A stretch of 19,792 bases of DNA from Streptococcaceae bacterium AM104-57 (GCA_027659245.1 JAQDPW010000031.1:1-19792); one strand, 5' to 3'. Counted from the first letter of the stretch, positions 7,782 to 14,713 are shown. Made by a program: numbers and translations. The notes: generated from the sequence alone by a model not told the origin.

Positions 7782-8152
7782 AAAAAGAACAATTTTACCC
7801 ACTAGGAATCTTTCTAGCTGCCATGCTGGGAGGACTTGTCCGCTATCTGATTTCTACATGGTTGCCAGCCAGTCCAGGCTTCCCTTGGGGAACTCTTTTT
7901 GCTAACTATCTAGGAATTTTCTGTTTAGTCTATCTTGTCAAAGGTTATTTGGTTTATAAGGGGAGCAGTAAGGGTCTGATTTTAGCACTTGGTACTGGCT
8001 TTTGTGGCGGTCTGACCACTTTTTCTAGTCTCATGTTAGATGTCGTAAAATTGCTGGATACAGGTTCTTATCCAAGTCTGGTAATCTATCTAGTTCTGAG
8101 CATTGGTGGAGGGCTTTTATTGGCTTATTGTTTAGGGAGGAAGAAATGGTAA
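7778..8152 (+). CDS. fluC1: fluoride exporter subunit FluC/CrcB (first of a pair)
   Basis: A 124-residue membrane protein with four hydrophobic helices. Fluc-family motifs: GGLVRYLIS in TM1, the pore Asn in GTLFANYLG (TM2), and GFCGGLTTFSS with the Phe-box Phe and Na-site Thr in TM3. Fluc channels are dual-topology dimers exporting fluoride passively. Adjacent diverged paralogues, as here, usually form an obligate heterodimer with fixed opposite topologies. It begins within the chorismate mutase stop codon and overlaps the next gene by 7 bases. Confidence 0.93.
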   Translation: MKKEQFYPLGIFLAAMLGGLVRYLISTWLPASPGFPWGTLFANYLGIFCLVYLVKGYLVYKGSSKGLILALGTGFCGGLTTFSSLMLDVVKLLDTGSYPSLVIYLVLSIGGGLLLAYCLGRKKW

Positions 8153-8475
8153 TCATTTATCTAGCACTTGCTTGTGGCGTTGGAGCGCTTGTTCGTTATT
8201 TCCTGTCTAGTCTCAATCAAGAGAGAGTCTTACCACTAGGAACACTTCTAGCAAATCTTTTAGGTTGTTTTTTAATTGGTTTATTTTACAATCATGTGGA
8301 GTCTAAAGAAGTCTATCTTATCCTTGCCACAGGATTTTGTGGAGGTCTAACCACTTTTTCAACCTTGAATGATGAACTCCAAAAACTCTTAACTGATAAG
8401 AAGATCTTTTACAGATATTTTCTCTTAACCTACTTAGGTGGTTTAGTCGCGATTTTTTTAGGAATTTTGCTATAA
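8146..8475 (+). CDS. fluC2: fluoride exporter subunit FluC/CrcB (second of a pair)
   Basis: A 109-residue four-helix Fluc protein with GVGALVRYFLS, pore Asn in GTLLANLLGC, and GFCGGLTTFSTL. I chose ATG 8146, 5 bases after AGGGAGG (8134-8140), rather than the in-frame TTG at 8128. It probably partners fluC1. No fluoride riboswitch is visible upstream of either gene; they are driven from the chorismate mutase transcript. Confidence 0.93.
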   Translation: MVIIYLALACGVGALVRYFLSSLNQERVLPLGTLLANLLGCFLIGLFYNHVESKEVYLILATGFCGGLTTFSTLNDELQKLLTDKKIFYRYFLLTYLGGLVAIFLGILL

Positions 8476-8509
8476 ATTTCTTTACTTTTTTTTAGAAATT
8501 TGGTAAACT
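8468..8509 (+). promoter_or_regulatory. rplS promoter(s), two alternatives
   Basis: One option is the extended -10 TGCTATAAA (8468-8476) with a weak -35. The other is TTTACT (8481-8486), 17 bp, TGG-TAAACT (8504-8509), which has better spacing but would put the start inside the left arm of the leader hairpin. If the L19 leader structure is real, the upstream promoter must be used. Confidence 0.5.
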
Positions 8510-8592
8510 GTATCTTGTGTGTAATGGACGCACAAAAATACAGTTTATCCGCTGAGGAAGCTTCCTCAAGATTGACAAAGATAGGAGAATAA
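8504..8592 (+). promoter_or_regulatory. structured rplS leader (L19 leader type)
   Basis: TAAACTGTAT (8504-8513) and ATACAGTTTA form a perfect 10-bp stem, with TTGTG and CGCACAA able to pair inside. A perfect palindrome GAGGAAGCTTCCTC follows (about 8553-8566), just upstream of the ribosome site. Low-GC Gram-positives have an L19 leader thought to let the protein repress its own synthesis; position and structure fit. I did not compare it with the family consensus. Confidence 0.6.
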
Positions 8593-8593
8593 A

Positions 8594-8941
8594 ATGAATC
8601 CATTAATCCAAAGCTTGACTGAAGGTCAACTTCGTACTGATATCCCATCATTCCGTCCTGGTGACACTGTTCGCGTACACGCGAAAGTTGTCGAAGGTAA
8701 CCGTGAACGTATCCAGATTTTTGAAGGTGTTGTTATTGCACGTAAAGGTGCTGGCATCTCAGAAAACTACACAGTTCGTAAAATCTCTAACGGTGTAGGT
8801 GTTGAACGTATCTTCCCAATTCACACTCCACGTGTTGAAAAGATCGAAGTTGTTCGTTACGGTAAAGTACGTCGTGCGAAATTGTACTACTTGCGTGCTC
8901 TTCAAGGTAAAGCAGCTCGTATCAAAGAAATCCGTCGTTAA
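8594..8941 (+). CDS. rplS: 50S ribosomal protein L19
   Basis: 115 residues, the usual length. It starts [20 protein letters not shown] and contains [61 protein letters not shown] and the basic end. L19 sits at the interface of the two ribosomal subunits. The ribosome site is AGGAG. Codon use is strongly biased, as expected of a highly expressed gene. Confidence 0.98.
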
Positions 8942-8949
8942 TTCGACTA

Positions 8950-8978
8950 AAAAACTCTGCTTCTTCAGCAGAGTTTTT
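8950..8978 (+). terminator. rplS terminator
   Basis: AAAAACTCTGCT (8950-8961) / AGCAGAGTTTTT (8967-8978) with a 5-base loop. The tRNA gene starts only 6 bases further on. Confidence 0.9.
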
Positions 8979-8983
8979 ATCTA

Positions 8984-9055
8984 GCTCCCTTAGTTCAATG
9001 GATATAACAACTCCCTCCTAAGGAGTAGTTGCAGGTTCGATTCCTGCAGGGGGCA
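8984..9055 (+). tRNA. tRNA-Arg (anticodon CCT)
   Basis: A 72-base cloverleaf. Acceptor stem GCTCCCT / AGGGGGC, anticodon stem ACTCC / GGAGT around the loop CTCCTAA with CCT at 9017-9019, T arm GCAGG-TTCGATT-CCTGC, discriminator A. CCA is not encoded. It decodes the rare AGG codon. It marks the change from core to accessory sequence, and such tRNA 3' ends are common attachment sites for islands and phages. Confidence 0.95.
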
Positions 9056-9256
9056 TTTTTAGTAATGTAAAGAAAGACAAAGAAAATTCAAAGTGTTTAT
9101 TTAATGGCTTTTTCAACAATTTCATTTTTAAAAATAATTTAGTATTTTTTGTCTTTTTGACCAAATCAGGACCAAATTTTGACCAAAAATTATATTTTGG
9201 TCAATGACTATAGAATAAAGTGGATCAGGAAAATGTCTTTGGTTTATACTAGTGTT
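9056..9256. other. AT-rich stretch after tRNA-Arg with GACCAAA repeats; possible island-end debris
   Basis: No gene is seen. GACCAAA occurs three times (about 9159-9187), and TTGACCAAAA (9179-9188) / TTTTGGTCAA (9195-9204) is a perfect 10-bp inverted repeat with a 6-base loop. On the minus strand a short open stretch reads FGQNLVLIWSKRQK, weakly like an integrase tail. This could be what remains of an element that used the tRNA as its site, but no integrase body is present. Confidence 0.35.
9207..9228. repeat. 22-bp direct repeat, copy 1 of 2
   Basis: Begins ACTATAGAATAAAGT and ends GATCAG. The second copy is at 13325-13346 with one mismatch (G/A at the 16th base). The pair brackets the regulator and choline-binding protein region. 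Confidence 0.8.
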
Positions 9257-9296
9257 AAAAAAGGACTTCCTTTATTGGAATGTCCTTATTTTTATT
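9257..9296 (+). terminator. terminator-like hairpin next to IS3 debris
   Basis: AAGGAC-TTCC (9261-9270) pairs with GGAA-T-GTCCTT (9277-9287), one bulged T, followed by ATTTTTATT. It may have blocked read-through into the adjacent former insertion sequence. Confidence 0.5.
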
Positions 9297-9494
9297 ATGG
9301 AATTGACAAATGAGGTTAAGGTTCAAATCTATGAACTTAGAAAGAAAGTACAAGGCTTTAATCAGCTTTCAAAAAGATTTGGTATGGATGTTTCTGGCTA
9401 AGGTATGTGACAAGGTGAATTGATCGTTATTGAACAGAGAGCGTTAAAAAAGGGAAGAATCGTTACTATTCCTCTGAATAAAAACAAAAAATAA
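9297..9494 (+). pseudogene. degraded IS3-type transposase OrfA fragment
   Basis: ATG 9297 opens MELTNEVKVQIYELRKK, then QLSKRFGMDVSG, which resembles the N-terminal helix-turn-helix of IS3-family OrfA proteins. The frame then meets TAA (9399) and TGA (9408), and continues in the same frame to TAA 9492. There is no OrfB with DDE residues. The family match is by motif only; the remainder of the stretch to about 9630 shows nothing else. Confidence 0.5.
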
Positions 9495-9630
9495 TCAACA
9501 AAAGCCTATATAATAACAAATGTATTAAAAATAAAAAGATTTAGTTCAGTGTAATGCAGAACCAAATCTTATAGATAAATTATTTGTCCATTTTTTAGGA
9601 ATTATATCTCTAAACAATATCATTTAACAA

Positions 9631-10485
9631 TTAAATTGTTAGATCGAGCTTAAATTTCTGGTTTAATTCATTTATTGTGTCACTATCATTATATTCCTTA
9701 CATATTCTCATAGCTTTATAACATTCTTTTTTACCTAACTCTACTTGATTCGTTTTTATAAGATAAATACCTCTTAGAAAGAGCAAATAATTCTTTTCAA
9801 AATAATATCCTTGTCTAGTAAGCAAATTTTCTAAATCATCTATAAAAAATTGGGCACTACCTAATAAATTATTTTTTAATAATAATTCTAGGTTAAATAA
9901 ATATAGAGGAATTACTTTATGTGTTCCGGTATCCGTTTTTAAAAAATGTCGTGTTTTCTTGATTACTATTCTATATAGTAAGCTAATGGTTTTAGTATTC
10001 ATAAAAAACACTGAATTATAGAAAAGTTTTAGTTCATACTCCATCCAAGTATCTACAGAAAGCAGATATTTTATTAATTCATTACATTTAGATGAATTAT
10101 AAGGAAGGTTTGCAAGACGATTAATCTGTTGTTCAGCAATCAATTTTATGTGACAATTGTATAAACTTTTTTCCTGCTTTTGTTTTAACTCTATTTTATC
10201 CACTAATTCTTGAAGTAAAAATATATCTGAAGACTCTACAGCATGTTCTAATTCTTCAAAAAGACATTCTTTTTTGGAATAATAACAATGAACTAATTCT
10301 TCAAATTCTGAAAATGATATTCCAAGACGATTTAACAGAATATAAAAATGATTAATAGATAATTTTGTAATGCCATTTTCGAAACGAGAAATAGTTGATT
10401 CACTAATTTCATTACATGATAAATCTTTAAGGCGAAAATTTTTTGAAATACGAATATCCTTTAAAACTGCTCCAAAATTTTCCAT
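9631..10485 (-). CDS. Rgg/GadR/MutR-family transcriptional regulator
   Basis: 284 residues, the usual length of streptococcal Rgg proteins. It has an N-terminal XRE-type HTH (about residues 5-60: VLKDIRISKNFRLKDL, SESTISRFENG) followed by an all-helical C-terminal domain (about 70-284) of the kind that binds short peptide pheromones. I chose ATG 10485, 7 bases after GAGG (10493-10496); the ATG at 10491 is too close to it. It is divergent from the choline-binding protein operon with about 95 bases between them. Rgg proteins usually control the adjacent divergent gene, so I infer it regulates that operon. No short hydrophobic peptide (shp) gene was found next to it, so it may be a stand-alone or RopB-like type. 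Confidence 0.85.
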   Translation of the reverse strand: MENFGAVLKDIRISKNFRLKDLSCNEISESTISRFENGITKLSINHFYILLNRLGISFSEFEELVHCYYSKKECLFEELEHAVESSDIFLLQELVDKIELKQKQEKSLYNCHIKLIAEQQINRLANLPYNSSKCNELIKYLLSVDTWMEYELKLFYNSVFFMNTKTISLLYRIVIKKTRHFLKTDTGTHKVIPLYLFNLELLLKNNLLGSAQFFIDDLENLLTRQGYYFEKNYLLFLRGIYLIKTNQVELGKKECYKAMRICKEYNDSDTINELNQKFKLDLTI

Positions 10486-10500
10486 ATCCATCCTCTTCCA

Positions 10501-10554
10501 TTTTTGCAAAAAATAAAACACTTTTTTTCATTTTTGATATTATTATTATATAAA
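10501..10554. promoter_or_regulatory. overlapping divergent promoters and a palindrome between rgg and the CBP operon
   Basis: TTTTTGCAAAAA (10501-10512) is a perfect 12-bp palindrome just upstream of rgg. Rightward, TATAAA at 10549-10554 has no good -35 at 17 bp, as expected of an activator-dependent promoter. Leftward, TATAAT reads on the minus strand at 10545-10550. The two -10 boxes overlap, so transcription in the two directions would interfere. The regulator's operator is inferred, not shown. Confidence 0.45.
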
Positions 10555-10580
10555 AATAAAAAAGAAAGGACAATAATATT

Positions 10581-11879
10581 ATGAAAAAAATTTTATTGTC
10601 AACAGTTGCTTTACTAAGCTTAGCAGCCTCCTTGCCAGCAAATAATCAAGTTTCTGCTCAAGAATCCTCCTCTCAAACGATTTATAGTAAGTCAAGTGGA
10701 AATTGGATAAAATCTGATAGCCGTTGGTGGTATAAGCATTCTGATGGTTCATATACTACAAATGGATGGGAAAAAATAGGTGGCACCTGGTACTATTTTG
10801 ATAGTGAAGGTTGGATGAAGACAGGCTGGATTAAAGAATCTGGAAACTGGTATTATCTAGATGATAGTGGTGCTATGAAAACAGGCTGGATTAAAGAATC
10901 TGGTAGCTGGTATTATCTAGATGATAGTGGTGCTATGAAAACGGGCTGGTGTTTGGTTTCTGGTAGCTGGTACTATTTAAATACTAGCGGTGTCATGCAA
11001 ACTGGCCTACAGACTATCAATGGAAAACAATACTATTTATCTAGCAGTGGTGATATGCAAGTTGGTTGGCATAATATCGGAGATGATACCTATTTCTTTG
11101 CTAGTAGTGGAGCAAGACAAACGATTAATCGTCGGGCTTTAGTTCTTGGTGAAACATCAACTATAGCCGTTCCTATCGAAGATGTTAATGCTATGGAAAA
11201 GGTATTTAGTAACCAAAACTTTAGTGAAGTTGTTCGTTTCCCAGATAGAACTAAGTCTGAGATTATTGCAAAAATGCAAGAGCTTTTTGAATCTTCTAGC
11301 GAAAGCGATGTGAACTATCTTTACCTTACTTGTCATGGAGGAAGAGACGGAAGAATCTATCTTGGTAGCGATGGTCAGACATTTTCAGGCTGGGAATTGG
11401 CATCTATACTGAAACAATATAAAGGTAAGTTTGTGGTTATGCTGGATTGTTGCTATTCAGGAACAATTATAAATGCAGGTAAATCAGATGAAAAGTCCGT
11501 CTCTAAGTCTGAAGAAGTATTTGATGAACAAGAATTTTTAGCAGGATTTTCAACAGGAGATCTAGCAAGCAAGAATGGCGAAATGCTTGATTCTAAATTC
11601 CTCGTACTATGTGCCTCTTGGCAGGGGGAAGAATCGTATAGTACATATGGAGGTGGGAGTCTTGCCACAATATACTGGGCAATGGGAACAGGCTGGAATC
11701 CTCTTCAAAATAGAATGATTTCGCCTATGGCAGACACCAATACTAACGGAAAAATCACTTTAGAGGAACTGTATCAATACTCTTATCCTCTAGTACTTGA
11801 AGCTGCATCACGCAGTAATAAGAAGCAACATGTATCAGTTTATCCAGAAAACAGTCAATTTGTTTTATTTCAAAAATAA
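10581..11879 (+). CDS. secreted choline-binding protein with caspase-like (clan CD) peptidase domain
   Basis: 432 residues. A signal peptide (MKKILLSTVALLSLAASLPA, likely cut near VSAQE) is followed by six or seven 20-residue choline-binding repeats (about 41-180; unit TGWIKESGSWYYLDDSGAMK), which would hold the protein on phosphocholine teichoic acid. Residues about 184-432 look like a caspase/metacaspase peptidase: RRALVLGET opening strand, catalytic His252 in YLTCHGGR, and Cys291 in VVMLDCCYSG (family D-x-C-x-S-G). Residues 385-396 (DTNTNGKITLEE) fit a canonical EF-hand calcium loop. Choline-binding proteins usually carry hydrolases, adhesins or complement binders; a caspase-like domain is unusual. 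First gene of a two-gene operon opposite an Rgg regulator. Substrate unknown. Peptidase assignment is by motif, not by search. Confidence 0.85.
   Translation: MKKILLSTVALLSLAASLPANNQVSAQESSSQTIYSKSSGNWIKSDSRWWYKHSDGSYTTNGWEKIGGTWYYFDSEGWMKTGWIKESGNWYYLDDSGAMKTGWIKESGSWYYLDDSGAMKTGWCLVSGSWYYLNTSGVMQTGLQTINGKQYYLSSSGDMQVGWHNIGDDTYFFASSGARQTINRRALVLGETSTIAVPIEDVNAMEKVFSNQNFSEVVRFPDRTKSEIIAKMQELFESSSESDVNYLYLTCHGGRDGRIYLGSDGQTFSGWELASILKQYKGKFVVMLDCCYSGTIINAGKSDEKSVSKSEEVFDEQEFLAGFSTGDLASKNGEMLDSKFLVLCASWQGEESYSTYGGGSLATIYWAMGTGWNPLQNRMISPMADTNTNGKITLEELYQYSYPLVLEAASRSNKKQHVSVYPENSQFVLFQK
10812..10931 (+). repeat. tandem 60-bp repeat encoding choline-binding modules
   Basis: Two consecutive near-identical 60-base units (about 10812-10871 and 10872-10931) encode residues about 81-120, differing mainly at GGAAAC versus GGTAGC. 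Such repeats can expand or contract by slippage or recombination. Confidence 0.8.
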
Positions 11880-11891
11880 GGAGTTAAGAAA

Positions 11892-13154
11892 ATGAAAGTA
11901 TCAAAAAAAATCACATTATTTGGTTTGTCTCTAGCAGGTTTAGCCTTACTGGCTTTCCCTCATTCAGGAAAGGCATTCGAGCTTGAAGAAGAGTGGGTTA
12001 TTAAGGGTGGTGTTAAGTATCAAGAGGGCAAAATTCTACGATTTGAAAATGGACATGAAGTAGATATCAAAGTCTTAGATTTGCCAAAAACTGAGAAAAT
12101 CGAGTGGAAAGTTACTTTAAATGGTCAAGATCAAACTGTCAATTTCCTAGGTCAAGAAAAGGACAAGTCTATGATGGGCGTAGAGGGGCGTTACCTGAAT
12201 TTCTACGTACCTTATGGCTATAGAGGGGATATCAAGGTAGAAGCCAAGAGCGGAAATGAAGTAAAGACCTGGTCCACTAAAGTAGTTGATGATGTATATC
12301 ATGACGGTGAAAAGAGTGGTTACTTCTGTATTGACGAATCAAATGATCAACACACCTACCTTGATGCAAAATGGGACTATCAAACCAAGACCTACACTGC
12401 TACCTTACCAGAGACTGTCAATGGTCAAAAAGTATTTGCTTGGGCAGACGACTATGAAGAATTGAAACTTCAAAAACCAGGAGTTATCAGTCATTCCTAC
12501 AGGGGGGCAGGAGCCTTCAAAATACTTTATCCGATTGTAAAAGCAGAAAGCTGGCTAAAAAAGGATTACAGTGAAAAGTGGTACTATCAAAAACAAGGTC
12601 AATTAGTGCAGAATGATTGGGTTAAGGACAAGGGAACTTGGTACTTTATGGATGATAAAGGAGTCATGTTCAATCAAACTTGGCTCTATCAAGGTAGCAA
12701 CTGGTATGCCTTTAAATCATCAGGAGCTATGATTTCAGATGATTGGTTATATGATAATGGCTCTTGGTATTACCTAAAAGACTCAGGTTCAATGGCGACA
12801 GGTTGGATCAAAGATAGTGGCTCTTGGTATTATCTAAACAACTCAGGTTCAATGGCAACAGGCTGGGTGAAAGATAGTGGAACTTGGTATTACCTAAACA
12901 AGTCAGGTTCAATGGCTACAGGTTGGATTAAAGATAGTGGCTCTTGGTATTATCTAAACAACTCAGGTTCTATGGCAACAGGCTGGGTCAAAGATGGTGG
13001 AACTTGGTATTACCTAAAAGACTCAGGTTCTATGGCGACAGGCTGGGTCAAAGATAGTGGAGCTTGGTACTATCTCGCATCATCTGGTAATATGCTTCGT
13101 AATACCTACACACCTGATGGCTATTATGTAGATGATAGTGGAGCTTGGGAATAA
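11892..13154 (+). CDS. secreted choline-binding protein with N-terminal domain of unknown function
   Basis: 420 residues. The signal peptide (KKITLFGLSLAGLALLAF, cut near GKA-FE) is followed by a domain at about 30-215 that I do not recognise. That domain is rich in beta-prone and charged residues (WVIKGGVKYQEGKILRFENG, FYVPYGYRGDIKVEA), perhaps an Ig-like or beta-sandwich fold with a single Cys146. Residues about 220-420 are nine or ten choline-binding repeats of about 20 residues with WYYL motifs and the linker SGSMATGW. It starts 12 bases after the caspase-like gene; the AAGGAG ribosome site overlaps that gene's stop, so the two are co-transcribed. It probably acts on the cell surface. Function unknown; adhesion or host-protein binding is a guess. 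Confidence 0.88.
   Translation: MKVSKKITLFGLSLAGLALLAFPHSGKAFELEEEWVIKGGVKYQEGKILRFENGHEVDIKVLDLPKTEKIEWKVTLNGQDQTVNFLGQEKDKSMMGVEGRYLNFYVPYGYRGDIKVEAKSGNEVKTWSTKVVDDVYHDGEKSGYFCIDESNDQHTYLDAKWDYQTKTYTATLPETVNGQKVFAWADDYEELKLQKPGVISHSYRGAGAFKILYPIVKAESWLKKDYSEKWYYQKQGQLVQNDWVKDKGTWYFMDDKGVMFNQTWLYQGSNWYAFKSSGAMISDDWLYDNGSWYYLKDSGSMATGWIKDSGSWYYLNNSGSMATGWVKDSGTWYYLNKSGSMATGWIKDSGSWYYLNNSGSMATGWVKDGGTWYYLKDSGSMATGWVKDSGAWYYLASSGNMLRNTYTPDGYYVDDSGAWE
12762..13081 (+). repeat. array of 60-bp choline-binding repeats with 120-bp higher-order period
   Basis: Five or so units encode SGSMATGW-KDSG-WYYL. Units alternate between a WIKDSGSWYYLNNSGS type and a WVKDSGTWYYLNKSGS type, so the closest DNA identity is between units two apart, pointing to duplication of a two-unit block. 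Confidence 0.8.
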
Positions 13155-13165
13155 ATTTTAAAAAG

Positions 13166-13199
13166 AGAAAATCTACTGAGAAGGTAGATTTTCTTTTTT
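13166..13199 (+). terminator. choline-binding protein operon terminator
   Basis: AGAAAATCTAC (13166-13176) / GTAGATTTTCT (13184-13194), 7-base loop, then TTTTT. Confidence 0.9.
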
Positions 13200-13211
13200 A
13201 GTTAATGAATA

Positions 13212-13330
13212 TATAGTGGATTGAACTTAGAGTAGTACACTATGGATTCTAAAACATTTCTAAAAATTAGACTAAAAATTAGTTTGACTTTCCTAATCTC
13301 TCTGTTCGTATCTTATTTCAATCCACTATA
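13212..13330. repeat. RUP-like miniature element with IS630-type ends
   Basis: A 119-bp stretch with perfect 14-bp inverted ends TATAGTGGATTGAA (13212-13225) and TTCAATCCACTATA (13317-13330). The outermost TA pairs fit the TA target duplication of IS630/Tc1-type transposition. The internal sequence has no coding capacity. Pneumococci carry RUP (about 107 bp), mobilised by IS630-Spn1; size and ends agree, but I could not compare it with the consensus. Confidence 0.75.
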
Positions 13331-13346
13331 GAATAAAGTAGATCAG
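13325..13346. repeat. 22-bp direct repeat, copy 2 of 2
   Basis: ACTATAGAATAAAGT plus A plus GATCAG; matches 9207-9228 with one mismatch. The first six bases here are the end of the RUP-like element, so copy 1 may be the stump of another such element. Confidence 0.8.
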
Positions 13347-13455
13347 AAATTTAGCAGGGTTATTCTCTTTTACTAACAATCTGCTTACAAAAATTAAACT
13401 CATTGTGAATCTCACCAGTAAGTAAAAGGATAGGTAAAAAGTCTTAAAAATCAGA

Positions 13456-13502
13456 AAAACGCATAGTATCAGATCTTGAAAAAATTTGATATTATGCGTT
13501 TT
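13456..13502. terminator. large hairpin, likely terminator for the recombinase
   Basis: AAAACGCATAGTATCA (13456-13471) pairs with TGATATTATGCGTTTT (13487-13502) with one mismatch around a 15-base loop; T-runs follow on both strands. It is the only strong hairpin in the roughly 410 bases between the RUP-like element and the recombinase stop; the remainder (13503-13759) is AT-rich with no gene seen. Confidence 0.55.
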
Positions 13503-13759
13503 ATTGTGGGAAGATTTACTTCATTTTCTCCTGAAATTGAGTTTTTCTCCCATCTCTTTTTATTATATTTAAGGATATTTAAAAGATGTATTTTAGAAAA
13601 ATAATTATAGAGTTCTTAATACAGAATATAGTATAAATACTGGTTCAAAGTGAAGTTTTGTATGCTTTTTACTTTTATTGAGTATAAAATCTATTAACTA
13701 AGATTGAACTATAAAAATCAATTTGAGATGAAGTGAACTGTAGACTTTTGAGATGTCTC

Positions 13760-14656
13760 TTACTCGATTTCTGAATGAATCGCTGATATAGGATTAAAAG
13801 AACTAAGTATTTCTTTTTGTTTTGAATGAGATACGTGAGTATAGATTTGTGTGACTGATATAGAACTGTGTCCAAGAATTTGTTGAATATATCGAATATC
13901 TACATCACTATCTAGAAGCATTGTCGCAAAGCTATGTCTAAACATATGCGGTGTAATAGTTCTAGATAAGCTGTTTTGTTCAACGATTCTCTTTAAAATT
14001 AAACGTACACTTTGCTCTGACAATGGCTTAAGTGAATGTTTCCCTGGAAACAGGAAATCATTGGATTCATTTCCTGTTTTATTCATATATGTTTCTAATA
14101 AATTGAAGGTTGTTTGATCTCCTAAAAATAGGATACGTTCTTTCTTCCCCTTCCCTATAATATGGAGTGTCTTATTGGAAAGATTAATATCTTTGAGATG
14201 AATGTGGCAAAGTTCAGAAATTCTGATGCCCGTTGAAAGTAAAAGGGAAATAATAAGTAGATTTCTTTCAGCTTTTTGTTTTTGATAGTCAGTTTTAGAT
14301 ATAACTACTTTCTGTTCTAAATATATAAAAATGTTTTTCAGAATGTCATACGGAATCGTTTTAGGCAATATTTTTTCAGTTCTAAATTGAAAACGCAATT
14401 GATTGAAGGGGTTCTCTTCAATTATGTTCTGGTATTTTAGATAGTTATAAAACACCTTCATACAAGCAATTTTTCTTCTTAATGTATTCGTTTTTATGTT
14501 AGATTGTGTCAACTGTTCTATATAGGATTCGACATTATCATGGTCTGAGTTATAAAATTGCATAAGATCATTCTTATAAGCGCGAATTGTGTGTGAACTC
14601 AAACGCTTATGAGTTTTGCAATAATCTAAGTAAGTAGAAATAAGTTTATAATCCAT
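13760..14656 (-). CDS. tyrosine recombinase (XerC/D-like integrase)
   Basis: 298 residues. The N-terminal SAM-like DNA-binding domain spans residues 1-95. The catalytic domain has all six conserved residues: Arg145 (STGIRISEL), Lys169 (GKGKKERI), His237 and Arg240 (HMFRHSFA), His263 (LGHSSISVT) and nucleophile Tyr272 (IYTHVS). It should cut and rejoin DNA at paired sites with a 6-8 bp spacer. I chose ATG 14656, 5 bases after AAAGGAG (14662-14668). It is unlikely to be the housekeeping XerS/XerD, since it sits in an accessory region beside a 28-bp inverted repeat (14712) whose structure suits such an enzyme. I infer a local DNA inversion role. Confidence 0.9.
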   Translation of the reverse strand: MDYKLISTYLDYCKTHKRLSSHTIRAYKNDLMQFYNSDHDNVESYIEQLTQSNIKTNTLRRKIACMKVFYNYLKYQNIIEENPFNQLRFQFRTEKILPKTIPYDILKNIFIYLEQKVVISKTDYQKQKAERNLLIISLLLSTGIRISELCHIHLKDINLSNKTLHIIGKGKKERILFLGDQTTFNLLETYMNKTGNESNDFLFPGKHSLKPLSEQSVRLILKRIVEQNSLSRTITPHMFRHSFATMLLDSDVDIRYIQQILGHSSISVTQIYTHVSHSKQKEILSSFNPISAIHSEIE

Positions 14657-14684
14657 AAAAATCTCCTTTATCAATAATCATGCT

Positions 14685-14713
14685 ATTATAAACCTATTTG
14701 AGTGCTTTGTATA
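14685..14713 (-). promoter_or_regulatory. recombinase promoter
   Basis: On the minus strand TATAAT (14685-14690) with TATACA (14708-14713) 17 bp upstream. The -35 touches the first two bases of the inverted repeat; those bases are the same in both copies, so inversion would leave it intact. Confidence 0.55.

Noticed and set aside
7778..8475. Fluoride riboswitch before the fluC pair
   Set aside because: fluC1 begins inside the chorismate mutase stop codon and no leader RNA space or typical fold is seen before the operon.
12762..13081. Regular 60-bp repeats that could suggest a CRISPR or satellite array
   Set aside because: The units are contiguous without unique spacers and encode choline-binding repeats in frame inside a gene.
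13760..14656. Integrase of an element inserted in the tRNA-Arg gene
   Set aside because: It lies about 5 kb from the tRNA, no copy of the tRNA 3' end is near it, and a far better matching site pair (the 28-bp repeats) adjoins it.
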